Below, one piece after another: positions 1 to 8,616 of a stretch of 21,873 nucleotides of DNA. The notes below the pieces were generated by a model. The model had not been told where the DNA came from and searched no databases. It was given only the letters and a program-made list of their open reading frames with translations. Position numbers and translations under genes: made by a program. This stretch comes from Chaetoceros tenuissimus. Lineage: Eukaryota > Bacillariophyta > Thalassiosirophyceae > Chaetocerotales > Chaetocerotaceae. Each line of letters starts with the position of its first letter. Within the stretch, counting starts at the first letter, position 1. Location of the stretch: NCBI GenBank assembly GCA_021927905.1, contig BLLK01000009.1, positions 1-21,873 of the forward strand. Direction: 5' to 3'.

Positions 1-27
1 TCAGCAATCAGCTCGTGCTGGTGGAGG

Positions 28-340
28 GTTTTAACTTGAGAGGGGCTTAAGTATTTGGCTAATTAGCCTTAACAGCAGAGTTGTGTAAGAATACCGATTT
101 TGTGCTGCAAAGTGAAAATCTAATTTCGGCTCCAATCGACGCGCAATAAAATACTAATACCTTTCTAAAAGCTCTTTTTACGCTTGTTTCAAAACTGCAA
201 TCCATGAGAGCGCGCAAGCTTTCTGAGTCGAGAAATTTAGCTTTTCGTAAGACGAGATCGCCACTTTTTCAAATATTTGGTGTTGAATCCCAACCATATT
301 TCTCGCCACAAAATGAGTTGACGATTCCGAGAAGTTACAT
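28..340 (+). repeat. Left inverted arm of the foldback element
   Basis: Pairs with 639-947. Recognisable blocks are AACAGCAGAGTTGTGTAAGA near the outer end and the segment with TTTCTCGCCACAAAATGAG at the inner end. Confidence 0.75.
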
Positions 341-638
341 AATGTTCATTTCAATAGTTTTCTAAATATTTATGTAGTTATATTTGTTGTAGGTCAACTT
401 CAAAATGATTTATTTGAGTGTATAGAAGACATGGTCGATTCATGATTCGAAATTGGCTTCAAATTCAATCGATTTCACAGACCAATGACGGAAATTGTGC
501 CATTGTTGGTACAGTCCGTACGTACGAGAAAGAATCAAAGAAAATCCCTCCAAAGAGGCAATCGATAGAAATACTTGCTTTTACTCTATGGTTAAACTAA
601 TTACATATTCATTCACACAATAACTTCAAGAATTTATT

Positions 639-947
639 TGTAACTTCTTGCGTTCGTCAACTCATTTTGTGGCGAGAAATATGGTTGCAATCAAACTGTG
701 ACATAACCGAAGTAAGCTATTTTAGAGGGTACTTTCTCGACTCAGAAAGCATGCGCGCTCTCGTCGATTACAGTTTTGAAACAAGCGTAAAAAGAGCTTT
801 TAGAAAGGTATTAGTATTTTATTGCGCATCCATTGGAGCCGAAATTAGCATTTTCACTTTGCAGCAAAAACTCACAAAAATCAGGTATTCTTACACGACT
901 CTGCTGTTAAATAGCCTTAAACTCAACTAATGTCAACGAGTTAAAAC
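639..947 (-). repeat. Right inverted arm of the foldback element
   Basis: Reverse complement of 28-340. It ends in AGTTAAAAC at 939-947. A second AGTTAAAACACT sits just outside, at about 976, so the exact outer boundary is uncertain by a few tens of bases. Confidence 0.75.
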
Positions 948-1536
948 ACTCTGATCTGACTTATCATTTTAAGTAGTTAAAACACTATGATTGACACTGA
1001 TCCAACTCAAATCAGCGATGATCTGAACCTCACACAAAGAAAATGTTCGTTCCATTCATGTTCTATTGTACGTAACACTCTCTTCTAAGCTCATTAAGAT
1101 ACTACGCACCATGCTCTCTCTTCTAAGCTCATTTAGATACGCATCATGGTGCACAGAGGCAAAGAATAGTCTCAGGGATCTGTTTTCGACGAAATGACTG
1201 CTTTGAAAGCTGTATGGGAGGGCTATATTGAGAAAGCAAACAAGTTGACGATGCTATGATGATTGTTGCAGTCTTGTGGAGAAGATAGATATAAACCTAC
1301 GAGTAGAGATAGATATCCACATTCCAAAAATGAACATGATCGTTTAGAAGAATTATTGCAATATCTCTAAGAACTATGACCAAACGACTGGAATATAGGA
1401 TGTACTCAAGTGGAGAAAAACATAGAACAGCTTCCGTATAAGTTACAACCCAACTGCAGCATGTGGCATACAACAGAATACATATGGGAAACTGTCTAGA
1501 TTAGGTTGGTGTCCACCTTCTGTTCGATCCTCGCTT
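948..1536. other. Intergenic stretch with short duplications, possible coding relic
   Basis: No intact gene is visible. A 25 bp direct repeat (CTCTCTTCTAAGCTCATT...) occurs at 1078-1102 and 1116-1140 with one mismatch. Reading the plus strand from 1170 to the TGA at 1257-1259 gives a protein-like stretch (SVFDEMTALKAVWEGYIEKA) with a stop (TAG 1167-1169) just upstream. This could be a decayed gene fragment, but I cannot name it and it may be chance. Confidence 0.4.
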
Positions 1537-1926
1537 TCACTTCTTTGTAGAAGTTCTCATATTGTGCCAAGGCATACATATTTCTTGACAACGATGAGTT
1601 AATACTTTCGGGTTGCCAAGTAAAGGACGACACTTTTCTTCATGGTGGCGACAGTGTGAGATGACACCAACGTAGTACTTACACCCGATGGAGAATGTAA
1701 ATAGCTCCATATGGGAGAAAGCGATAAAGTGATTTCTTGACAACGATGAGTATGCATTACTTTTGGGTTTCCTAGGACGACACTTTTCTTTATGATGGTG
1801 ACAGTGTGAGATAACGCCAACGTAGTACTTGTACCAAATGTAGAATTTCATAGTATTGGAGAGAGCGATGAAGTGATCCTTGACAGTATTGCTGTATGAG
1901 CCATCAAAGCTGACAAAGATCTTCAT
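1537..1926 (-). CDS. Hypothetical protein with a tandem internal duplication, possibly a gene fragment
   Basis: An ATG-started minus-strand frame of 129 residues, not recognised. It contains two copies of a ~48-residue unit, each with HFIA...KYYVGVISHC.HH.EKCRP. These correspond to DNA units at about 1581-1732 and 1733-1876 (periods ~152 and ~144). The repeated HCHHHKEKC / HCRHHEEKC stretch is rich in His and Cys, but the spacing matches no zinc-binding family that I can name. A second minus-strand frame is also open across the duplication, so the coding frame is not certain. It may be a degenerate fragment or non-coding satellite-like DNA. No neighbouring gene explains it. Confidence 0.25.
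   Translation of the reverse strand: MKIFVSFDGSYSNTVKDHFIALSNTMKFYIWYKYYVGVISHCHHHKEKCRPRKPKSNAYSSLSRNHFIAFSHMELFTFSIGCKYYVGVISHCRHHEEKCRPLLGNPKVLTHRCQEICMPWHNMRTSTKK
1581..1876 (-). repeat. Two tandem ~150 bp units
   Basis: Both units begin TTTCTTGACAACGATGAGT on the plus strand (1581 and 1733), and both contain GGACGACACTTTTCTT and CCAACGTAGTACTTG/A. A third partial start (TCCTTGACA) follows at about 1877. The units differ by substitutions and small indels, so the duplication is not recent. Confidence 0.65.
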
Positions 1927-2219
1927 CAGCTCTACAAAAAATGTGATGGATTACATGGATATGAATAGCAAATAGAAAGAACTTTATGAGACGTCACTCT
2001 TTATTTTACTTTCATTGGAATATTCACAATATCAGCATAACAATACTCATTTTAAAATTAAAAACGATGCATTAATGATTGATATCGCTCACCCGGTAGA
2101 AACTTTGACATTGTATCTTTTCTTTATATTTTATTCTTTTTCTAGGCTTGCAATGGACAATAATATATTCGCAAATGATGATATTTATATGAATATGATA
2201 TTTAGAAATTGAATTTATC
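1927..2219. other. AT-rich intergenic stretch, nothing recognised
   Basis: Low-complexity A+T-rich DNA. The one short open frame here (2015-2212) has no recognisable features, and I see no RNA gene or element end. Confidence 0.5.
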
Positions 2220-2350
2220 TAGAGTGGACCTGACATGGTGCCTGGGGGGTGAGAAAAAAATTCGTAAGTCCCCCCACAGTCATTGCTTTTCAACTTTTAG
2301 CACGGTTTTGGAAAGATCTCGACGAGCTCTTTCGATTGATGTACCATTTC
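2220..2350 (+). repeat. Terminal repeat family, copy 1 (TAGAGTGGACCTGAC end)
   Basis: Begins TAGAGTGGACCTGAC (2220-2234). A G-run and a C-run (about 2244-2250 and 2270-2276) that could pair follow. Next comes a conserved core TTTTAGCACGGTTTTGGAAAG, then an imperfect palindrome centred on CTCGACGAG, then CTTTCGATTGATGTAC. The same order of blocks recurs at 10306-10440. The first 15 bases are perfectly complementary to GTCAGGTCCACTCTA at 11434-11448. Confidence 0.7.
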
Positions 2351-3018
2351 AATAAATTGATAAAATATTTTTGAAGATACATAGAAAAAACTAAAATCAA
2401 ACAGTTTCTGAACGAAATCTGAAAATCTGACGATTTGCACCGCGGTAAAGCTAGTAAATGCTATAAAAAAGGGTTTTATGCCTATTTTTGCTTAGTTTAA
2501 CCCCTATTTGACCCTATTTACCACTGTTCTTCGATATGAAGATCCTATCTATCTATTTTATAACATGTTTATATTCCTATGTTATATGGAAAGTCTACAT
2601 TTAGTGCTCATTGTGTCGAAAAAGTAGAATACAATCTTGCTTTGACAGCTTGCAAGGCGTCATTGTTGAAATATTTCTTTCATGTTTCCAAACAACTTTT
2701 TTTATGTCTAAGCAACAATACCTAAAATCTATTCTTTATTGAAGTGCTTGAGCTATTTCACATGCTTTATCAACCCTCATTATTATTTGTTACATTAGCT
2801 ATCATTGAAAAAGTTGCTTTTTCTCATTTTACTATACTTTCTGACATATTCTACGGCATGCTGTTCCCTTTGAAATGGCTTGGAAAACTTGTTTTGAAGT
2901 TATATCATGTAAGTTAGGCATATATATTTACTATTGTAAACTCAAATGAAGTTTTATTTGAAATATAATTCGAAATGTGTTTTTACTTTCTCACTTCGAT
3001 ACTTTCTACGTAGCACTC
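2351..3018. other. AT-rich non-coding flank of the tyrosine-recombinase retrotransposon
   Basis: No open frame of note, no RNA gene and no repeat shared with the rest of the window were seen. It may be the interior of the element whose terminus lies at 2220. The left edge of the retrotransposon falls at 3019, where similarity to 9736 begins. Confidence 0.45.
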
Positions 3019-3161
3019 CAGTTCTTGTTCTGATTGATTTTGAAATTTCGAATTTCAGTCACACAACCAAAAGTCTCTTTGTCACTTCATTTCATTCTTT
3101 TTGGAAGTGTTGACTTGTTAGTCGAAATTTCGATTGTTGGAAGATGTTAATGTTTTCAGCA
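3019..3161 (+). repeat. Split direct repeat A1
   Basis: Starts CAGTTCTTGTTCTGATTG and ends GTTAATGTTTTCAGCA. Identical to A2 (9736-9878). It includes the perfect 12 bp palindrome TCGAAATTTCGA at 3122-3133. Being the 5' end of the element it may carry promoter sequence, but no TATA box is obvious. Confidence 0.9.
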
Positions 3162-3206
3162 GAATAAAAGTAAAGAAAAGTCAAGCTAACATCTTCTTTT
3201 ACCTGA

Positions 3207-3445
3207 GGAACTCAGATCCTCGGTTATTCAACCAAACAGCAAACAATGGAACTCAGATCCTGATCAATCGATCAAACAGCAAAGTTAAAGGAACTCAGAT
3301 CCTTAGTTATTCAACTAAACAGCAAACAATGGAACTCAAATCCTGATCAATCGATCAAACAGCAATATCAAAGGAACTCAGATCCTGGTTATTCAACCAA
3401 ACAGCAAACAAGGGAACTCAAATCCTGATCAATCGATCGAACAGC
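3207..3445 (+). repeat. Leader tandem repeats: three ~83 bp units, each of two ~41 bp half-units
   Basis: GGAACTCARATCCT starts recur at 3207, 3248, 3290, 3331, 3373 and 3413 (spacing 40-42). Half-units alternate between one type carrying TTATTCAACYAAACAGC and another carrying GATCAATCGATCRAACAGC. Degraded relatives continue downstream, for example CTAGATCAATTGATCGAACAG near 3511-3531. The array lies between A1 and the first large ORF. Its role is unknown: promoter or enhancer units, an RNA packaging signal, or replication slippage are all possible. Confidence 0.85.
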
Positions 3446-3730
3446 TCTTTAAAATTTGAATTAAGGAATTCAATGACTTAGTCTCTCAACAGAATAGAGA
3501 ACAAAAGTTCCTAGATCAATTGATCGAACAGTACCATGATTAACGTTACAAAATTTACAGAGAATAGTAATTCAGATTATTAGTTATTTAACAAGACAGT
3601 CTGAAATCAAGCAGTCGATTCGAAAGAAAGAAGGGGAAAATAGCCTCTTCCGTTACATCATTGACAAGACTATTCCTGTACAGCCTCGAAAGTATTAGAG
3701 TTTCGTGTGACAAAATTTAGAAATGATTCA
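3446..3730. other. Remainder of the retrotransposon 5' leader
   Basis: A+T-rich leader between the tandem array and the short upstream ORF. It contains degenerate copies of the array half-units and nothing else recognised. Confidence 0.5.
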
Positions 3731-3922
3731 ATGTACAGCTATGGACTAGCCAAAAAGATTGAAATTCTGACATCCCCTCATCCGACAGGGTCAGAAGAAA
3801 AAGAAGAGGAAAGAGTTCCTCCATCGCTTGCAAGAACGAAGGAAAACACCAGGTGCTCCACATCCTATCACAATCTATTCAGATCAGAGAAAAAGATACC
3901 AAATCTTGATTCAGAACAATGA
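3731..3922 (+). CDS. Short upstream ORF overlapping the main ORF start (ATGA)
   Basis: A 63-residue frame starting at ATG 3731, charged and rich in Ser, Lys and Glu, with no recognisable domain. Its stop codon TGA (3920-3922) overlaps the ATG of the large ORF (3919-3921) as ATGA. This arrangement could allow termination-reinitiation, as known for some non-LTR retrotransposons and viruses, but here that is inference. It may be a remnant small Gag-like ORF or simply a chance upstream ORF in the leader. Confidence 0.3.
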   Translation: MYSYGLAKKIEILTSPHPTGSEEKEEERVPPSLARTKENTRCSTSYHNLFRSEKKIPNLDSEQ

Positions 3923-6900
3923 CCGTCTTTTCGAAGTCTTACTCCACTAGAGAGTTTGTTTTTGACAGCAACTCCAACGATATTACCGTCCAGCTTTCCG
4001 AGGATGTAGATGATGCCTTTGACCTTGCTTCCCTAGTGAACGCTCTCCACGAGAACCCAGATCTTGAAATGGGTGAAGCTTGTGTAGCATTTCTGGATGA
4101 AATCACCGGCAACATCTGTTGCTCTCTTGCTCATTTTGTTGACCCGAAGGCTACTCCAGGACCGGAAGCTCTCATTGCAGTAGTCGAAGTCCGGGAGGAG
4201 AGGATTGCAGCGAAAGCTTTGAATCTCAAGAAGAAAGTGGACGCACCTATCTTCATCAAAGATTTCGAAGTAGCTGCCATTACCAAGGTACCCAACAAGG
4301 CCGATTTGCTAGCTGAACTGATGAAAATGGGCCTTTCAACAAAAGAGGAAAATGGAGTGAGAGCGCCAACTGCTGTTCTCCTCCATCCAAAGATCTTTCA
4401 AAACCTTTTGAGCATCAGAGATTACCCGTTTGAGCCAATGGTATTCCTAGAAAAAGCATTGACCATGTTTGAGGAGGAACAGATCACTGTAGGCCCCACT
4501 GGTAGAAGAAGAAACTCAAATCAAATTCACAAATCTGTGAGAGATGTCCTAGTTTTTGCAGTATATGCTCTACTTCGTAGCAAGAACGGTCTGGACTTCA
4601 ACATTGGCCTTGTCACTTTGGAAGAGCCTAAAGCCAATGAGGCACAGATCAAAAAAATTTTGGAGGCTGCCTTACTTTCTTGCACTGAGGATGACCAAGC
4701 GGCATCAGAAGACGAAGGCGAGATGGAAACCGGGAGAAAGTCCTTTATGGAAGCTTTGGATGAGGCTGAGAAGGAGGATACATTGAACGAATTGTTGGAT
4801 GATGCAGGCTCCAAAAGATCTTCCTTTGGCTCTGTCTCTCCCTCTTTGATGGGCAAAGCAAAAAGACAGCAAAGAGACCAAGATGCCAGTGAAGTAACCC
4901 TGCAAGCTAGCAAGATGCTTTTAGAGGCCACCAAATCTTTGAACACACTCTCAGCAACCTTTCAGGAAGTTTCAGCTGTAAAAGCAATGACTTCGAACTC
5001 AACAAAAGGCTTCTTTGAAAAGGAAGAAAACCTCGGAATCAAAGAACAGTTTCTAATGTTACAAAGTCCAGATGGTATCGTTCCGGCGGAAGTCATTGAT
5101 CCTGACACTGACTCATTTATGAGAAAGCAACCTAACTCTCAGGCGGGTACAATCACAGGTTTCAATAGACACATCAAAGTAGAAATCCCAATGCTGACTT
5201 CGCTTAGAAGTTCTCTTGACACTAGCCCAGGCTTCCATGACAAGCATACTGGGATCTCGATTCTTGCATTCTCAGTTGATGAAGATCAAAGAAGTTCAAC
5301 CATGTCAAGGAATATGTACAATATGCCGGATGCCATTGCAGCCCAAGCGTTCACTCATGAGGAACTTCGGGAGCATCTCGTGGACCCAAAGAAAGGAAAG
5401 CTGGACCAATCTTTCTATTTGGAATTAATTTTCAAGGCTTTCAAGTTTTTCCTAGAGAAAGTTGCCGGTCAGGAAAGCCATTTGACAAAGTCCTTTTCAG
5501 ACTTTGTTTCCAAGTTTCAAACAAGGATCGGATCCAACATTCATTTTCTCGTAAAGGAATATGGTATTAATATGCTGCACTCCATTTTGAAAGCAATTCA
5601 TGGTATGATTGCTCCGTATGCGACCTCCTGCTTCATGGGGAGCCCAAGAAAATCTGTGCTGCAGTTTGATGATATCATTGATAGACTGGAATCGGGGACT
5701 TTCATGAATGTCTATGGAATGATCCCACTAGCTATGGATACCAAGAGAAAACAGGACAGTCAGAAACAGGACCATCAAAAGGGGAAGAAGAGAAAGAACT
5801 CTAACTCTGCACACGAGGATGGAAAAGCCAGGAAAGTATCCTCCCTTCCTGAGTTGAAGTGGAGCGATTGGAAGAGACTTGCAAACGCCAAGGAGTTGAG
5901 GAAGAAAAACCTCACTGTTCCAGAGATTAGAGGCAAACCGATGTGCCTTCGTATTTACTTTGAAGGAGAGTGCTCCGATGCAAAGTGTTGGGGTTTCAGA
6001 TGTCATGATTGTGACTTGAGTGCATCAGAGAAACAAGTTGTGACTGACTTCAAGTCAAAGGCTGCTGCCCAACAAGATGCAGTTGACGAGTTGAATGAAT
6101 CTTTCGGCATTATTGGTAAGTCTTGTGATGCGGAGAATCCAAGAAAGGGAACGAAAGAAAAACAAGAGTCGGAAGAAGCCTTTCCTGAAGATCTTAGCGA
6201 CGATGAAAGGATGATCAGGTTAATTGAGAAAGTATTAGCGTCTCCTCCGGAAGAGTTTGTGTTGTCTCCTTTCAAGTTTGAGGATTCTAAAGAAGCCAGG
6301 GAGCATAATTCCAAGATTTTGGAGAGTTTCAATTACGATTTCAAAAAATGTATGGATGAAATCGACATTTCAGTCATTCATCCAGGAAGTGAATTCCGGG
6401 ATCCTGATTTATTGGAACCAATCTTAAAAGATCATCCCGATTGGCCAGTCTTGAAGGCCATCATGAAGACAGGAGTGGACTTGGGACTAGATAAAGAACT
6501 AAAAAGGGACGAAGATACTCGGAAGAAGGACTTTGAGGATGCCCTCAAAAAAGGGAACAGTGGGACAATGAGAGATCCCCTAGCCGCTAATACTGTGAAA
6601 GAAAATCAAGAGAAGGAAGTCACTTACGGAAGGGTGATCCCAATAACTCTGGAATGCGCTAGCAAACTCAAGAACGCTTCCATTTGTCCGTTGGGATGCG
6701 CGATACAATGGACGATTGATGAGGAAGGTCGGAAAAAGATAAAAATGAGGACGACCCACAACCTTTCTTTTGAGTGGCTCTCTGGACTCTCAGTGAATTC
6801 CATGGTGGAGAAAAAGCAGTTGGAAGAAATTCTCTATGGTCACTGTTTAATTCGTGTTATTCATATTATGCACAAAATGCGTTTAAAGCATCCGGAAATT

Positions 6901-8616
6901 GCTATTTTACTTTCGAAGTTCGATATTGACTCGGCCTTCAGGAGGATGCACAGTCAGCCGGATCAAGCCCCACTCTTTTTAACTGTCCTACATGATGAGG
7001 ATGGAGATGGTGCGTACCTTGATACGAGAATGCCATTTGGAGCAAATCAAGGTCCAGGAAAGTTCGGAAAAATTAGTGAAACTGTAACGGATCTTGCGAA
7101 TCACCTTATGGTGAATGAATGTTGGACTCCTGCAAGACTGAAATCCTCATTTTCAAAAGATATTCCGCCAAAGAAAATCTTACCAAAATCAGTAAAATTT
7201 GGAAAAGCTATTCCTCTGTTGGTAGATATAAAGGATCATGACTCATACTGGGACGTATTTGTTGATGATCTCATCAACGTCACATTGGACCAGATGAACC
7301 TTGAAGGAAAAGCAAGAGAAGCAGCTGCGATCGCTTTGGAACTTCTCTTTCGCCCGAATTCAGATAACGAAGAAGTAAAAAGAAACACGATTTTAAGTTT
7401 GAAAAAGCTTTTGGCCGAAGGTGGACAGGAGGAAATTCGTGTGATTCTAGGTTGGCTCATCAATTCTAGGGAATGGAATATTAAAATCCCCCATGAAAAG
7501 GCAACACGATGGATGTCTGATATAGACGAGTTGATTGAGAAAGGATTGCATCGTCAAAAAGTAACGAGGAAAGACATTGAATCAGTACTTGGAAAGGCTA
7601 ATGAAGCTTCATTCATTGTAAGAGAACTTAGATTCTTCTTCTCCCGCTTGAGATATCGGTTGAAGATTGCCATAAAATATAGAAGGGCCTTCTTACAACC
7701 TGGTGAAATTGAGGACCTTAGACTCATCAGAAATACCATTGAAATTCTCTCAGGAAAAGGCCGCTCCTTGAATCATGTCAGTATGACCATTCCTAGCTTG
7801 TTTCTGAAGCAAGACGCGAGTACTTCTGTAGGAATAGGTGGTTTCATGGACCTTGGATATGGTTGGAGAATCATTTTTCATCCGGAGATCCTGAAATTTT
7901 TTCACATCAACACCTTGGAGCATATGGCAGGAGTTGCGAATATCTGGATGGCGATAAAATTACTTAATATCAACGGCGACGGAAATGGAATGAAATTCCT
8001 AGACCAAAGCGATAATATGACGGCAATTGCTTGGATGCTGAGGTCCACTTACTATGAGAAGGAGAATAGACCAGAGGCTATCCTGAGAGAGATCATGGCT
8101 AGACACTTAGCGACTCTTCTTTTTCAATCGGATACTGGCACGTATCTTCAGCATATAAAAGGGATCGATAACATCATTGCTGATATCTTATCAAGAAATA
8201 GAAATTTATCTAACAACGACATTCGCACTTTAATTTCACAGGAAGCAGAAGAGTTTCTCAACAAAACAAACTTCGAACTGAAGATGACGGACGTTCCGGA
8301 GGAGATTATCTCTTGGATAGAATCTCTCGTGCTGAAAATGATGCATCTGAAGGGGTTACCAAGGGGACAACGGACAAAGATTGTGAATATTTTAGAAAAT
8401 GGCGGGCTTTCACAACCCGAGCCGGACTTCCTCTTTTCCTCGATAACATCAGTAGAGAAGAACAGATTAAAATCTGTGGTGCTTTCGCGTACGAAATCAG
8501 ACATAATCGGTTTGGCAAGAAGTCACTTAGTAAACTTAAAGGAGATACAGTCGAAACTACCCTCGACTCTGTTTGCAAGACCTTCGTCGCGAATGGGATT
8601 CCCAGTCCCCAAGTAG
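3919..8616 (+). CDS. Gag-like / reverse transcriptase / RNase H polyprotein of the tyrosine-recombinase retrotransposon
   Basis: 1565 residues. The first ~650 residues are unassigned and probably Gag-like: an acidic stretch near 260-295, a basic Lys/Arg stretch near 615-640, then a Cys/His cluster C676-X8-C685-X4-C690-X5-H696 resembling a CCCH zinc finger, which could bind RNA. The reverse transcriptase shows FDID (catalytic D1002), PFGANQGPGKF near 1039 and VFVDD (D1116, D1117). RNase H follows with QDAS (D1299), LEHM (E1334), DQSDN (D1365) and HIKGIDNIIADILSR (H1412, D1422). No aspartic protease or integrase is present. Gag and RT lie in one ORF, whereas Ngaro and DIRS elements often have a separate gag ORF. 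The last 403 nt overlap the recombinase frame. The ORF is uninterrupted, so the protein is probably functional or only recently lost. Confidence 0.9.
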   Translation: MTVFSKSYSTREFVFDSNSNDITVQLSEDVDDAFDLASLVNALHENPDLEMGEACVAFLDEITGNICCSLAHFVDPKATPGPEALIAVVEVREERIAAKALNLKKKVDAPIFIKDFEVAAITKVPNKADLLAELMKMGLSTKEENGVRAPTAVLLHPKIFQNLLSIRDYPFEPMVFLEKALTMFEEEQITVGPTGRRRNSNQIHKSVRDVLVFAVYALLRSKNGLDFNIGLVTLEEPKANEAQIKKILEAALLSCTEDDQAASEDEGEMETGRKSFMEALDEAEKEDTLNELLDDAGSKRSSFGSVSPSLMGKAKRQQRDQDASEVTLQASKMLLEATKSLNTLSATFQEVSAVKAMTSNSTKGFFEKEENLGIKEQFLMLQSPDGIVPAEVIDPDTDSFMRKQPNSQAGTITGFNRHIKVEIPMLTSLRSSLDTSPGFHDKHTGISILAFSVDEDQRSSTMSRNMYNMPDAIAAQAFTHEELREHLVDPKKGKLDQSFYLELIFKAFKFFLEKVAGQESHLTKSFSDFVSKFQTRIGSNIHFLVKEYGINMLHSILKAIHGMIAPYATSCFMGSPRKSVLQFDDIIDRLESGTFMNVYGMIPLAMDTKRKQDSQKQDHQKGKKRKNSNSAHEDGKARKVSSLPELKWSDWKRLANAKELRKKNLTVPEIRGKPMCLRIYFEGECSDAKCWGFRCHDCDLSASEKQVVTDFKSKAAAQQDAVDELNESFGIIGKSCDAENPRKGTKEKQESEEAFPEDLSDDERMIRLIEKVLASPPEEFVLSPFKFEDSKEAREHNSKILESFNYDFKKCMDEIDISVIHPGSEFRDPDLLEPILKDHPDWPVLKAIMKTGVDLGLDKELKRDEDTRKKDFEDALKKGNSGTMRDPLAANTVKENQEKEVTYGRVIPITLECASKLKNASICPLGCAIQWTIDEEGRKKIKMRTTHNLSFEWLSGLSVNSMVEKKQLEEILYGHCLIRVIHIMHKMRLKHPEIAILLSKFDIDSAFRRMHSQPDQAPLFLTVLHDEDGDGAYLDTRMPFGANQGPGKFGKISETVTDLANHLMVNECWTPARLKSSFSKDIPPKKILPKSVKFGKAIPLLVDIKDHDSYWDVFVDDLINVTLDQMNLEGKAREAAAIALELLFRPNSDNEEVKRNTILSLKKLLAEGGQEEIRVILGWLINSREWNIKIPHEKATRWMSDIDELIEKGLHRQKVTRKDIESVLGKANEASFIVRELRFFFSRLRYRLKIAIKYRRAFLQPGEIEDLRLIRNTIEILSGKGRSLNHVSMTIPSLFLKQDASTSVGIGGFMDLGYGWRIIFHPEILKFFHINTLEHMAGVANIWMAIKLLNINGDGNGMKFLDQSDNMTAIAWMLRSTYYEKENRPEAILREIMARHLATLLFQSDTGTYLQHIKGIDNIIADILSRNRNLSNNDIRTLISQEAEEFLNKTNFELKMTDVPEEIISWIESLVLKMMHLKGLPRGQRTKIVNILENGGLSQPEPDFLFSSITSVEKNRLKSVVLSRTKSDIIGLARSHLVNLKEIQSKLPSTLFARPSSRMGFPVPK

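Larger units (their letters stand above)
28..947. mobile_element. Foldback / long-TIR non-autonomous DNA element
   Basis: The left arm (about 28-340) and the right arm (about 639-947) are reverse complements over nearly their whole length. Both outer ends read GTTTTAACT when read inward. Long blocks match, for example around 122-232 against 725-845 and 308-330 against 650-672. By eye the inner parts of the arms are roughly 90-95% identical, and the outer 60 bp are looser with small indels. The ~300 bp middle (341-638) has no convincing coding sequence, so a transposase would have to come from elsewhere. No clear target-site duplication is visible. The superfamily cannot be assigned from the ends. 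Open frames inside the arms and the middle lack ATG starts and look accidental. Confidence 0.75.

Noticed and set aside
418-930. Open frames at 418-600 and 667-930
   Set aside because: They lack ATG starts, lie in the spacer and arm of the foldback element, and have no recognisable protein features.
3134-3346. A 70-codon frame through A1 and the leader tandem repeats
   Set aside because: It is composed of repeat DNA and its first codons reappear at 9851 as part of A2; likely accidental.
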